Shown here: positions 38,345 to 51,074 of the stretch, one piece after another | Position numbering within the stretch: position 1 is the first letter of the stretch | Layout: the number at the start of each line of letters is the position of its first letter | DNA from: Mya arenaria | Taxonomy: Eukaryota; Mollusca; Bivalvia; Myida; Myidae | Direction: 5' to 3' | Assembly: GCF_026914265.1 (NCBI RefSeq) | Contig: NC_069125.1 | Coordinates: 68,829,046-68,893,045, forward strand | DNA: 64,000 nt | Program-made: the position numbers and the translations under genes | The notes under the pieces: model-generated | Databases searched by the model: none | The model's input: only the letters and a program-made list of their open reading frames with translations | What the model was told of the DNA's origin: nothing

Positions 38345-40835
38345 ATGGCTACACAGGGAAGTTTGCTGTTAGCATTGTTTGTTCTACTGGGGACTTGTTT
38401 TAAAGCCGATTGTCACTCCCACGCAGGAGATTGTACAATGGACATGGATGAGTGCGTGTTTCACCTTGACGTTGAGCACAGACTGACAATGATGGATCAA
38501 CGGACGCTCACATTTCCGTCCAACGGAAAACTTTTCGCATACGACGTCGTGAACACCTCCGACGCGTCACCTATTCCAGCTGACAATGTCATTACTGGAG
38601 ACGGGTGGGAAACTCCGAAGCTGATCACGGCTGTTAACGGGAAATTTCCTGGACCCGACATCATTGTTTACGAAGGACAAAAGGTAGTAGTTTTTGTTAA
38701 AAACCGGCTTACAAGCCAGGCGGTTACCATACACTGGCACGGACTGCACCAGGAGGGAACACCATGGATGGACGGGGTCCCATATGTTACACAGTGCCCT
38801 ATCCACCCTGGACAGACATTTAAGTACGAGTTCTACGCCAAGCCCAAGGGGACATTTTGGTGGCACTCACACATGGGAACGCAAAGAACGATGGGCGTAT
38901 TTGGAGCTTTTATTATTAAAGAAAGGCTGGAGTTTGATGTCGAAGATAAGATCATGCAGATTCAGGACTGGAACCATGACCATGATTCGGACACAGGTCA
39001 TATGAAAATGTTGTTTGGTGCTTACCAGGGAAGACAGAAATGGGCTGGATATAAATCTCTTGACGATACATTCTTCAGTATTTTCGAAATTCAATCTGGA
39101 CTCATCAATGGTAGAGGTAGATTCTATGAGGAGAACAATGTAGACCATAATGGTGCCCCACTGACTGTCTATGACGTCCAGCCTGGTAAAGTTTATAGGT
39201 TCCGCGTTATTGCTACTGGTGCTTTATACCCCTTTAGAGTCTCTGTTGACAACCACAATCTTACAGTTATTGCTTCTGACGGATACGATCTAGAACCTGT
39301 AGTGACAGAGTCTTTTATAATAAATCCAGGTGAAAGATTCGACTTCAAGATCATAGCAGACCAAACTGTTGGAAATTATTGGATAAGAGGAATTTCAATA
39401 GTTCAGGGGAGATATCACAGAGCGGACGCAATTTTAAGATACAACGGGGCCGGCGACGAGGATCCACGGACGAGCAGAAAAGTTTGTTCGCAGACTTCAA
39501 GGTGCACGGTTGTTAATTGCCCCTTTACGCAATATCCTGAAATGTATACAGATTGCATGACATTTGACCAGTTACGGTCTGCTGTTTCAAACGACCCAGC
39601 ACCGCCTTATATTGTTGGGAAATTTCAAGAATATTTCCTCAACTTTGCCTTCCCAGGAATCAAAACGTTTCCAGGGTCTGTGAATGGCCGGTCGTTTGCT
39701 ACGCCTGATGTGAACCCTCTGGTCCAGCCACAGGAGTGGTCCTCTCCTTGTACCGAGCCTAAATGCGGACCGGACAACCATTGCAGATGTACTCACGCTT
39801 TAAGCATTAGTAACGGAGACACAGTCCAGATGATATTTATGAACATGGGAGTAGGTAGAGGCTGGGCTCATCCTATCCACATGCACGGTCATTCATTCTA
39901 CGTCCTAAAAATTGGAGACGCTCAATACAACGATACAACTGGAGCATTCGTCGAACAGAATAGTGACGTGGATTGTCGTGGAAACCTGTATACAAGACCC
40001 GACAAATCCTTTTGCAATGATGCTACATGGTCAAACCCAGACTGGCTAAACGGCGAAGTTCCTGGCTTGAACCTCGACCGGGCTCCCCGTAAGGATACGA
40101 TCATTGTCCCCAGTGGTGGGTATGTCGTCATCCGCATAAAAGCAGACAATCCCGGCCTGTGGAACATGCACTGTCACATCGAGCTTCATAACATTGATGG
40201 TATGCAGATGGTCTTGAACGAGTCCTTCAGTGAGGTACCAAGCGTACCGAAAGGATTCCCGGAGTGCCACTCTTATCCTCCATCTGCAGCAAGATTGGTT
40301 CGTGAGAATGATGCACTACAATATGGAATGGAGGGAAAAAATGACGGTATGTATATGATGGTGGTGATGGTGTTGTGGTGGTTGTGGTGGTGGTTGTGAT
40401 GGTGGTGGAGGTGGTGGTGGTGGTGGCGGCGGCGGTGTTTGTGATGGTGGTGGTGGCGGCGGAGGTGGTGGCGGTGGTGCTACTGCTGCTGATTCTGATA
40501 ATGATTGTGGTAGTGATGCTGCTGCTGCTTTTGATGATGGTGGTGGAGGTGGTTATGGTGTTGTTGGTGGTGACGATGACGACGATAATGATGATAATGA
40601 TGCCCGATATAACTGTGCAGCCTGGGTTTTATGTTCAGCTAACAATTTTCTCTCAAATCTTCCAGGTATCTTCAGTGATCGGAACTATACAATCCTGTTC
40701 TACTTGATGGTAGCAGTGTTGGCCATGCAGCTTTTCGTTTTTCTCGCAATCTGCTGTGTCTGCAGGAGACAATCATCTCACAAGTCTGACTCGTTCTCAC
40801 CAGGACAGACAAACCGGGCTTTCTCCGGAAAGTAG
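38345..40835 (+). CDS. Membrane-anchored laccase (three-domain multicopper oxidase)
   Basis: Two coding exons, 38345-40346 and 40666-40835, give 723 residues. Residues 1-25 are a signal peptide. All four copper-binding segments are present: HWHG at 130-133, WWHSHMG around 174-176, HPIHMHGHSFYVL at 509-521, and HCHIELHNIDGM at 609-620, with C610 as type-1 ligand and M620 as axial residue. The spacing is typical of laccases, which oxidise phenols or similar substrates and reduce O2 to water. The second exon encodes a membrane span (YLMVAVLAMQLFVFLAICCV), then a short basic/serine-rich tail, so the catalytic part should face outside the cell. Roles in shell or byssus tanning, pigmentation or detoxification are known or proposed for molluscan laccases; the sequence does not choose. 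The intron is a GTG-type microsatellite. ATG follows a splice acceptor by 5 nt. Confidence 0.93.
40360..40605 (+). repeat. GTG/GTGATG trinucleotide-type microsatellite in the laccase intron
   Basis: It is composed almost entirely of GTGGTG, GATGATG, GCGGCG and GCTGCT triplets between donor 40347 and acceptor 40665. The open frame it creates (V/M-rich) is not expected to be a gene. Read-through of the donor would stop at 40397-40399. Confidence 0.92.
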
Positions 40836-42795
40836 ACACTGTATAATGTGAACAGTAGTTTCACACGGAAACAGTGATGTTCGGCAATGCAAAATATTGT
40901 CAAAGCTTGAAATGTGTTGTTGATGTATTAAGAATAACTTTTACTTTTCATGTTACCTAATATTACATTTTCATTTTATTTTGCCGGCCAAGAGCGTTGT
41001 AAAGGAATGTTTTTTCTTCAATTAGTTTAATATTTGTAACTTTGGCTATTAAATTTGAATGCTCTACACACGTTATGGCCATGGGAAGAGCTAAGGCCGT
41101 ATCAAAAATCGTAGATAAAACTGCTTTATTAACATGTAGAGTAGTTCTTATGTAGAGAATGCTAAATATGAATACTTTAACATTATCATGTTTATATCAG
41201 CATCGATTAACTTTTGACTGAAACTGCTCCCTCTAAAACTACTGCTAGCCATCCGTGACTGAGAAGTTTAAACACTAGCTAGATTACTAAACCAGAGGCC
41301 GTCGCTTTTCAATTCATCTCCGTCTGTTTGATCAGATAGGCAGGACATGAAGGTAATTGCCTTTACGTTTGTTTGAAATTAAACCATATAGTCATTAACT
41401 TTGATGCCGCCATGGACTACCTTTAAACGGCTGACGAAATGCCCCCTAGCGGAAAAAATCACCCTGAGGCAATTGTCACGTCTTACTACTGATAAATCTT
41501 AAAATCTGTGTTTCATTTAGATATGTTTATGGTTTCTTTCTTTGTTTAGATGTCAAACTTGTGATATATCTATTAATTGTTATATATCTTTTGATCCCAT
41601 TCAAATGTCGTTATAATGTAGAAGTTTGATTACGTAGAAGTTTGATTACGGATACATTATGACCCTGTCATTTTCACTTGTATGGCCGTAAGGTGCGCAT
41701 TGCAATCACACCTTTTCATTCCAGACACACTTATATAATTTTAAGCTGTGTTCCATTATATCAATCACTTTGAGTTTCACCAAAGTACTTTCAGTTTGCA
41801 ATACAGGATATTTCAATCACGAACTTGTGCTAGGAAGCATTTTGATAATTAACATCGGACGTCCCTAAGTGTTCTCATATATTACACAGTGGCTTGATGA
41901 CAAATGCTCATTAAAGTCACAATAAATAATTTCAACTAGCCAAAATGATATTTTATACATACTTGAACATGTATATAATCAATATAATGCATTGCCATAA
42001 ACATAAAATGAGATTTGACAAAATTCAAAAATAACCTATACTGTAATATGAAACATTACAGTATAGGGTTGTTGTTTTTTTCAAATCTTTGTCATCAAGC
42101 CATTGAGGTCTGACGGAGCACTTTCAAAACATTATTTTGAAAACTGGTTTGTCGAAGTGTTTGATGAAACTAATCGCCTTATCAAACTCCGGTAATGAAT
42201 CGAAGGCGGTGCTCTTTAAGCGGCATAGACTGCCCTTTGTTTCATTTAAAATGGTGCTATCTTTGATTTAAGTCCTTATTTTTAGCAAAATGTTGCCTTC
42301 CGACGTAGCATATATGACGTAATTTATCACGTGGTATACACACACTGTTAGTAGAGTACACAATATTTTAAACTGCACAATTCACTAGAGGATCTAGGCT
42401 ACAAACCTCCTCAACTCGTGTCCCTACTTCCTGTCAACAATTTAAATCAAATAATTTTTCATTCAGTGGAAGGGGCGCAAGTAAAAAGGTAACACCTCCT
42501 CTAACGCCTACGCCTGTATCCGCTCCTTTAATTCGTTTTGTTTTGAAACCGACTTTTAAAACTACGAATGAATCACCAAGGAAGTTATATATATTTTATT
42601 TCAGGGACGCCTTATTCCAGATTAATATAAAATAGGAAACAATATATTAACAACCAGACATGATGAAATGTCAAAACAAAGAACCAAAGAATTCATTCTT
42701 TCAGTTTCTTAAGCGTAAACATATTTCAACGGAGTACATGGGGAAAATGCTCGTTTGAAATGGGCGTACCTTTAAGTAAACAAAAAAAGCGCTAA
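40836..42795. other. Laccase 3' flank and intergenic interval
   Basis: AT-rich sequence with no gene recognised. It contains a short tandem duplication at about 41618-41650 (GTAGAAGTTTGATTACG twice). A short inverted stretch around 42040-42075 (CCTATACTGTAATATG/CATTACAGTATAGG) could form a hairpin. Confidence 0.45.
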
Positions 42796-42799
42796 ACTT

Positions 42800-44260
42800 G
42801 AACGTTTAGTCTTGATATAGACCTCCGAATAAACAATAACATATTGGTCATGTATACTGGATAATAATTTAACTTCAAACTTTTGAACGTCAGAACTTGA
42901 ACCCCACATTTTCTTCGTATAACATCTAGAAATCTATCATCGCTTTTTTGTTATTATTCTATCAGTTGAAAAACGTTTGCAGTAAATAATATTTTATGAT
43001 TCAACCCAAATCGTTATAACTACAACGTTAAATGAAGTTAAGAAGTTCAAACGATGTCATTTTTTGGTAAATACCATTTGATGTCGACATTAAACTTCCG
43101 ACAAAAATGCTCAAAGAAAACTGAATTTGACAGCAAGATAACAGTTGCATGTAAAACATCATTACGATTAATAAATACATATATCACGCCTACTGAACGC
43201 AAGCTTCACCACTTATCGGTGGTGCAAAGAAAATGAGCTGTCGACACTTTGCCATGCCCTTTGTTTATTTGAACACTCGTGAGCATGACTCATATTTCAT
43301 AAGACATTTTATTAAAAGGACATATTCGGAGACGGTGGTACCGTGTAAGAACACTTTTACTACATGATGGCTACGGCTTCGTTTCATTATTGTGTGAACT
43401 GTGTCACCAGAAGCTCTTCTCCCGATTCGGACTTGTGTGTATTTTGAGATTTGCCAGTATTTTAACAACATTTCGGCTCATAGACACACCATAAGAACAT
43501 TCTGGCTCATGCAAGTAGAACTGTGCTATATAGTTCTTACGCAAGAACACATCAAAACTTTCAAAATTTTCTTAAAAAGGAAATATGCATTTATTTAAAG
43601 TGGTGTCGCTGTTGCTCTAGTGATGGCACTGTTGAGTTGTGATGGCGCTGTCGAGTATGATTTGCGCTGGAAATTGATGATTTAACGCTTTTGAAATGAA
43701 TTCAAAATGGTGCCATTTTTACTATGTATTGTTATGCTGGTATTGCCTGTCTGTTGTGGTTACAATAGGTCATGCGAAATACCTTAACGAAAGTCAAAAC
43801 AATCACAAAAACAGTAGGCTGTGACGACAAAACTTCCCCTTTCATACCTCAAGCCCTCGAAGCGACTCGGAAGTCTGGTGTGACGGAATGTTAGGGGAAT
43901 CATGTTTTAAAATAGCTTAATAAAAAGCAATAAGAAGTCAGTATATAGATAATTTTATTTCAAAACTACATCGTATTAGTGCCCCTCGCAGGCTCGCCGA
44001 CTTACCTATAAGCCAATCAAAACATTTTATTCATTTATTTCTTCTACATTATTCATTAAACTCAATATTTGATTGGTCAACAACCTGAGTCATTTGTCTT
44101 AACTTCTAAGTCAAACTGACAAGGTTAGACAGCTATCGCCAAAAGTGCATTTCGGTATGTTTGCTCTTTTCCGAAAATCGAACTACATTGTGTTGGTTTT
44201 GATACTCCGTTTGCCCTTTAACGTTTATTTCTTATATCACTTTCAACACGTTCGTAGACG
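42800..44260. repeat. Segmental duplication, copy 1 (direct orientation)
   Basis: It matches 51075-52660 over its whole length with scattered substitutions and small gaps. Shared stretches include GGACATATTCGGAGACGGTG, GTACCGTGTAAGAACACTTT, TACTACATGATGGCTACGGC and GTTTATTTCTTAT. The copies have the same orientation and lie about 8.3 kb apart. No open frame is conserved between them, so this looks non-coding or transposon-derived. Confidence 0.85.
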
Positions 44261-47200
44261 TTTTAAAGCGATGGTTGGCCAAGTTGTTTCCGTTGAATTA
44301 GAGCATATTATTAAATATAAATATATAAATATTAAGATTTGCTGTTTTTTGGGGGTCGAGTTAATCTTCGTGTTTTTTTCGCTGTCATTTGACAGACGCA
44401 ATACAAATCATACTTTAGAGTGGATTGACGCAGTCTCAGAAAAGCATTGTTTGCTTTTACATGATCAAACATAGTCAAACGTGCTGTATCTGTTACAATG
44501 TATCTGCTCTACAATCTACGATCTTATGTTAAAATAAGTTATCATACCGATATTTTGAAATTTTGAAACATTTTAGAACTTAGTTTTCTGATCCTGAGTC
44601 TCAAATTCAGACCTATGCAAGACTAAGTGTTTGTTTGTACGAGCGAATTGAATATTGTACTTCATTTTTAAGCTGTAGGCCGCAAGGTCTGCAGATTTTT
44701 ATAACCGTATCTCGGATATCGCATCGGCAGATCGACATAACCTTTTTTTAACTTTTGGCGAATTAATGCGCGCAAGGGCGTATCAACCCCAGCGCGACTT
44801 GAACTGCGGTGGTCACCGACCTAATTTACAATAACATTTACATCGAAAATACCTAGTAAGCAATCTGCTCTAATAGCTACGGACTGCGTTCTGCATATTA
44901 ATAAGCTTGCTTTAAATTGCGCTGTAATGAGTTTTCTATCTATGAAATGCGGTTAATATAGTTCGAATAAGCTGCGTTTTGCGTAATACTCTAGTATAAA
45001 GCGATTGGAATTGTACAAAAAAGCAATCATTTTAATATCGGCGAGTTACAGAACTCAATATAAAAGCAGATTCCGCAAATAGTTTCAAAACGAACGCGTA
45101 CTGAATCAAATAAATACATGTATTATTAATTTATTAGTCAATCTTTATCATTACTCAAGATAGTACTCCAACTAAGGGACCAGTTCATAAATTGCGGCAC
45201 AATGCTTTCAATATTTTCCACGTTGCACGATAACATGTTAAGTTCATTGTGTTTAATAAAATTTACACTTTAATTGATAATGAAACCTTAAAGTATAATA
45301 GTCCTGATTATTATTGTTTTTAAATATTAAATATCTACTTTCCCCCAAATAGAAATTACACGGTACTATTACAATGTTTCTAACCCTCCTATGCAGTAAT
45401 CTCCCTTGGCGAGCAGCAAAAAAAAAAGAGTTTTTAAAATTAAACACTGAGCTTAATTATTTGTTTTAAAAATGTCACTCAAACGAATGAACTACAGATA
45501 ATTCCCTCTTAATGTATAGGTTTTTTTTCAACCCCGTTCTAGTAACTCATAAAAGTAAAATGTGTCCCACAACACAAATACAATATACAAAGCACGGAAT
45601 TCACATAACTGGGTTTTCCCATGCCGGTACAAATACAGGTGAATTTCATGCTATTGAAATTCATGTATAATGTATTAGACCAACGATATTTTTAGTATTT
45701 TATTTGTACTGGATGATTTTCTTGGGAAGACAAGAATATATATAATTCCGGGCTAAATTATTGTTACAGTAACAATATTATCAACCATTTTGTCCTTCGA
45801 ACATATGTACACCAAACATGTTATCATTGAAATAATAACTCTTTTTTGGTTATGTACATGCACGTTATTCTTCAAATTTTATTGCACCGACTTAATGCTA
45901 TGCATTATTTTTTTCCTTGTACATGTCTGTGTTTAGATTTTGATGTGCATTGTAGTTAAGAATAGAATGTGTGTCATCGCATTCGGACAGGTTAATTCCC
46001 CGGAAATAAACTCTGAGAAGTCGTTAAAACCCGGAAAAAATATGGATCGTATTATGATGCAATTAAATTCTAAATAGGCGTAAAATATCAATTCATTATG
46101 TTTTAAATGAAATTATAATACTTCATTTTATCCTGTATTCAGTATATCTTCTTGCAACCAAATATAAAAAATAGACTGGTTTATTTAAAGTTGTGGATCG
46201 GAACCTTGAGATTTTTTTTGGATACTTTCAGAAACTTGATCAAATTTCTTTAACTAGATGCATGATTAGGTGAAAATACTGGTTGCAATTGAAAGACTGA
46301 AGATTTATCTGTATGTTGGCTGCATGTTTTTGTAGCAACTTTTCGTTTAAGTGCTTTTCTTGGCATGTTTTTCGTACTCATCACATTTCGATAAAATTGA
46401 AGTTGTTTCACTTTCCTCTATTTAGGCATTTCGAGATTTTCTGACTTTGTTAAAGTAATTCATAGTTATTTTATGCTAGATAGTTGATAGGAGTGACCCC
46501 TTTGATGAATCTGAAGAAAAAAGTATATATTTTAGTTTAAATGTCATTAAATTTTGTATAGGTCAAATGACACCATAGCAGGAGCTCATTCCCACCAAAT
46601 CACTGTGAGACTATCGACCTGTTACAATTTGTGTCATAGTCATGTAATGCCGAATGAACCGGAAAGTATGTGAATATTTCTCAATTTGTCTCAGTAATTT
46701 CAGTCAAATATCTTGAGCATGTAGCATAATGCATATGCATATCTAAAACAACTGATATAAATCTATTCATTTTCTACGGGAGACATAGGTTGAGGGCATT
46801 ATAAATATACATGTACATCAAATATACAGGGAATAAATAGTATGTGGGTGATTCGATTCAGATGTATTTGGCGTTGTAGAAAGAAGCCTTAAACATTTAC
46901 CTAATTAATATGTCCAATGCATTTTGTTGGGATGCATTTGGTTTAGCTGGCATACCCTGGTAGTAAATTAAATACGCCTATGTCAAGTTTGAAGTGTATT
47001 GTAGATTTTACTAAAACTCCTTAATGCTTTATCAGTGGCAGTGCATTGTCTATGAAACCAAAGCTCAAGATAAGGTTTTATATGATATTGAGAATTACTC
47101 CAGATCGTATAAGTAACTATTTGGCGTATTCCACATTTCAAGTGACCTATACTTCATGATCTCATTGAGAATCAACATTAGACTCTAAAAGTTTTCGCGA

Positions 47201-47500
47201 AGAAAATTATAAGCGAGCTTATACCATCTTTAGATTTTTATGTTGGTAATTATATTTTACAATTACATGACTATACTCACAAAATGTTGCAGGCCGAAAG
47301 TCATTCAACGCTTTAAGCGCTTTGATTCAATAAGAGAAGCAAATCTCAAATCTATACCGTTCATAACAACGCTGTTTTGGCTTAGGTGTTCAAACTATCT
47401 GACATCTCTTAACTTGTATGCCCCATTCACTTCCATTACGTTTAATCATATGGAGAAAGGCCTAACTGTTGAGATCATCACACGAACGAAGGACAGCGCT
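44261..47500. other. Intergenic AT-rich interval
   Basis: No gene recognised. A ~75-bp segment at 45590-45665 with ACTGGGTTTTCCCATGCCGG recurs at 59355-59430 (listed separately). Confidence 0.5.
45590..45665. repeat. Short dispersed repeat with a Rel/kappaB-like core, copy 1
   Basis: It shares ACATAACTGGGTTTTCCCAT, then GCCGGTACAAATA, then GGTGAATTT...GAAATTCATGTA with 59355-59430. It contains GGGTTTTCCC at 45611-45620. Confidence 0.7.
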
Positions 47501-47513
47501 ATCAGTACGATGT

Positions 47514-47519
47514 TTTATT
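47514..47519 (-). terminator. Candidate polyadenylation signal of IL-17-like gene A
   Basis: AATAAA on the minus strand, 166 nt after the stop codon of the gene at 48437-47685. It fits the expected position, but nothing else supports it. Confidence 0.45.
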
Positions 47520-47684
47520 TTAAAATGTAAACATGTAAAATTGAAAAAAAATCTAAAAGAAGAAACAAGATTTAAATAACATATTCAAATAAACATGAAT
47601 AATATCCTTTGCAGAATGAATTGCATCAATAAAAAACTATCACACTTCGCAGGTCATGGTAAACGTAGTTATCGATGCAAACGG

Positions 47685-48437
47685 TTATCTCGTATCCATT
47701 CTCGCGATGTTTTGAATTGACTCGGCCCGATGAGAAGAAGCACAAATGCACCCAGTAGCAACTTTCTGAATGGACTTCCTGAACACATATGCATTCAATG
47801 ATGTATCACAGGTTTTTCTTAATACAGGTTCGTATGTATAAACAGGCCTACAGCGTCCTCTATGACAATGTCGACATGCACACACAGCCTTCGTCAGCCG
47901 TTTAGGTATCCGGAATTCATCATAATCTATTTCATAATTCCAAGGGCATCTAGCATTCATGTTATGATTATGAGGAGATGTTACAATTCCCCCGAACTCC
48001 GGAATATTACATTCGTTACCTGTGACGCCAATATCTTCCATGTTCCTAGATTCAGCTCCCGTGGCAAATCGACCAATGTTCACATCAGATACGTTATAAA
48101 TACAATTACTGTTTTGCTGGCATGATTCAAAACAAGGGATCTTGAACTGTGAGAATTCTGCTTCCGACCCTCCGACAAAGAGATCATAAAGAGCGATGGC
48201 GATTTGCAACTGAGAATGCTCCGGATCTCTGCATGTAGTTGGATCTGATATGACCACTGGCAAGGTCGAACCAACTACAAATCCCTGTAAAATAAATCAG
48301 AAAAAAGTTAACGTGCTAAGAAGTCGTCATTAGGTATTCTTTACAAAGTTAGTTAAAATATTAAAAATGAAAATAATTCCTTTCAAACCTATCACTAGGG
48401 GGAAATTATGCACACTTACCAAAAGAGCATACCACAT
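47685..48437 (-). CDS. IL-17-like cytokine A
   Basis: Two exons, 48437-48420 (MWYALL) and 48284-47685, are separated by a 135-bp phase-0 GT-AG intron. The product is 205 residues. Joining the exons completes the signal peptide (MWYALLGFVVGSTLPVVIS). The C-terminal half has the IL-17 cystine-knot pattern: CPWNYEIDYDEFRIP from C119, then C141, C143 and C146 (CACRHC), C151, C165, and C185/C187 in ATGCICAS. Four further cysteines before this domain (in FESCQQNSNC and nearby) may form extra disulfides. It is presumed to be secreted and to signal through IL-17 receptors in innate immunity, a family expanded in bivalves. It is related to the genes at 58189-57276 and 61834-62517. The loop between cysteines 4 and 5 is the shortest of the three. 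Which IL-17 subtype it is cannot be said. Confidence 0.9.
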
Positions 48438-48940
48438 ATTATTTTATAGTTTTGTTTAATGATTATTTCAATGAGAATTTCGTTCGATAAATGAAATGTT
48501 TATGACAACAAGTTAATCTCACCCTTTTAAATAACCATGGTTACGCCGTCGGAAATATTTGGGAAATGGCAGGAAACATGATATGTATAAATGGTGGAAT
48601 AAGAAAATGTCCAATCAATATGTTTGAAAACCCATATCTAAATCTGGCTTCTTCCGATTATTTTGAGGGTTTGTATAATGTATATACATATACCATATAT
48701 AAAACTTAAGATAATTATGACACGCTCCAACACGCTCCAATGAAGTGTGCATTAATAGGCATATTCGGGAGTAAAGCATGACTGTAAAACAAATTATTAT
48801 TTTGAATTAGTGAACCAGACATTCATTGTAAGTAAAAAAAAATATTCTCCGTTATTATATCTGTTTTTTAATGTCAAACCACTGATGAATGAGAATGCGA
48901 GTCAAGAGGGTCGCAACCTGTAGTCGGGTAGTTATTTAAA
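48438..48940. other. 5' flank of IL-17-like gene A
   Basis: Short AT-rich upstream region. TATAAAA lies only about 10 nt before the ATG, probably too close to be the TATA box. No other regulatory motif is recognised. Confidence 0.4.
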
Positions 48941-48944
48941 GCTG

Positions 48945-49380
48945 ATATCATGTTTCACCCAGGCCTTGAGTCAAGATGGAGTCGGTAGTAAAATGGTAAG
49001 CTGCACTATCACAGATTGACCTTTTTAACAACTTTTTTTTACTTTTTGTCTTGGAAAGAGCACATTTTTGCGTAAATATCTGCAAACCAATGATATAAGA
49101 TTGCTGACAAAAAAAAACAGATCGTAGATTTTCATACTTCCGTTCGAAAAAAGAACGTAAAAAATAACGTTTTATGGCTTAATTCGTTACTTACATTTTT
49201 GTAAACTTATATATAAAAATCTGCGATTTGATTTTTTGTCAACAGTATTATATAATTTGTCCCCATGGACTTTTGAAGTTTAGCTCGTTCCAAGACAAAA
49301 AATAAAAAAGTTGTCTAAATTACTTGGCTTCTCCATAGTGTTGACCATTATAACTTGAGGCCTGGGTGAAATGTTACTGC
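48945..49380. mobile_element. Foldback element whose arms contain a 70-bp satellite monomer
   Basis: The left arm (48945-49145) and right arm (49195-49380) are inverted copies. Left CATGTTTCACCCAGGCCTTG pairs with right AACTTGAGGCCTGGGTGAAA. Left TTTTTGTCTTGGAAAGAGC pairs with right GCTCGTTCCAAGACAAAAAA. Left GCTGACAAAAAAAAACAGAT pairs with right ATCTGCGATTTGATTTTTTG. The outer part of each arm is recognisably one unit of the 70-bp satellite that follows. Confidence 0.75.
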
Positions 49381-51045
49381 TATAATAATTCACCCATGCC
49401 TCGAGTCAAGATGGTCACCACTATGAAATCGCCAAGTCATTCAAAGCTGATATAATATTTCAACCAGGCCTCGAGTCATGATGGCCACCACTATGAAGTC
49501 GCCAAGTAATTAAAAGCTGCTATAATATTTCACCCAGGCCTTGAGTCAAGATGGCCACCACTATGGAGTCGCCAAGTAATTCAAAGCTCCTATAATATTT
49601 CACCCAGACCTTGAGTCAAGATGGCCACCACTATGGAGTCGCCAAGTAATTCAAAGCTCCTATAATATTTCACCCAGACCTTGAGTCAAGATGGCCACCA
49701 CTATGGAGTCGCCAAGTAATTTAAAGCTGCTATAATATTTCACCCAGGCCTCGAGTCAAGATGGCCACCACTGCTGCTTTACTATTTTCAGCCAGGCATC
49801 GGGCCAAAATGGTCACCACTATGGAGTCGGGTAGTAATGTAAAGCTGCTATAATATTTCACCCATGCATTGAGCTAAAATACTCACCACTAAGAAGACGG
49901 GTAATAATTTAAAGCTGCTATAATATTTCACCCAGGCCTCGAGGCCAGATGATCACCACTATGGAGTCGCCAAGTAATTCAAAGCTGCTATAATATTTCA
50001 CCCAGGCCTCGAGGCCAGATGATCACCACTATGGAGTCGCCAAGTAATTCAAAGCTGCTATAATATTTCACCCAGGCCTCGAGTCAAGATGGTCATCACT
50101 ATGGAGGAGCCAAGTAATTCAAAGCTGCTATAATATTTCACCCAGGCCTCGAGTCAAGATGGTCATCACTATGGAGGAGCCAAGTAATTCAAAGCTGCTA
50201 TAATATTTCACCCAGCCCTCAAGTCAAGATGGTCACCACTATGGAGTCGCCAAGTAATTTAAAGCTGCTATAATATTTCACCCAGCCCTCGAGTCAAGAT
50301 GGTCATCACTATGGAGGAGCCAAGTAATTTAAAGCTGCTATAATATTTCACCCAGGCCTCGAGTCAATATGGTCTCCACTATGGAGGAGCCAAGTAATTC
50401 AAAGCGGCTATAATATTTCAGCCAGGCCTCAAGTCAAGATGATCACCACTATGGAGTCGCCAAGTAATTTAAAGTTGCTATAATATTTCAGCCAGGCATC
50501 GAGTCAATATGGTCTCCACTATGGAGTTGAAAAGTAATTTAAAGCTGCTATAATATTTCACCCAGGCCTCGAGTCAATATCGTCACCACTATGGGGTCGC
50601 CAATTAATTTAAAGCTGTTATAATATTCCTCCCTTGCATCAAGTCATGATGGCCACCACTATGGAGTCGCCAAGTAATTCAAAGCTGCTATAATATTTCA
50701 CCCAGACCTCGAGTCAATATGGTCTCCACTGTGGGATCGCCAAATAATTCAAAGCTGCTATAATATTTCACCCAGGCCTCAAGTCATGATGGCCACCACT
50801 GCTGCTTTACTATTTTCAGCCAGGCATCGGGCCAAAATGGTCACCACTATGGAGTCGGGTAGTAATGTAAAGCTGCTATAATATTTTCCCCAGGCATTGA
50901 GCTAAAATACTCACCACTAAGAAGACGGGTAATAATTTAAAGCTGCTATAATATTTCACCCAGGCCTCGAGGCCAGATGATCACCACTATGGAGTCGGGT
51001 AGTAAGTTACAGCTGCTATAATATTTCACCCAGGCCTCGAGTCAA
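49380..51045. repeat. 70-bp satellite, subfamily 1
   Basis: The unit is 70 bp: AAAGCTGCTATAATATTTCA, then CCCAGGCCTCGAGTCAAGAT, then GGTCACCACTATGGAGTCGC, then CAAGTAATTC. About 23 copies, moderately diverged. A distinctive block (CTGCTGCTTTACTATTTTCA followed by GCCAGGCATCGGGCCAAAAT) appears at 49771 and again at 50799, so a multi-unit segment was duplicated with an offset of 1028 bp. Confidence 0.95.
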
Positions 51046-51074
51046 TGTAAATTAAACGTTCGAATAGCTGTGAA

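Noticed and set aside
40375-40707. 110-codon Val/Met-rich frame
   Set aside because: It is the GTG microsatellite in the laccase intron running into the last exon in a wrong frame.
43054-43598. Possible small genes in the duplicated segment
   Set aside because: The frames at 43054-43236 and 43401-43598 are not preserved in the copy at 51075-52660, so duplication gives no support for coding.
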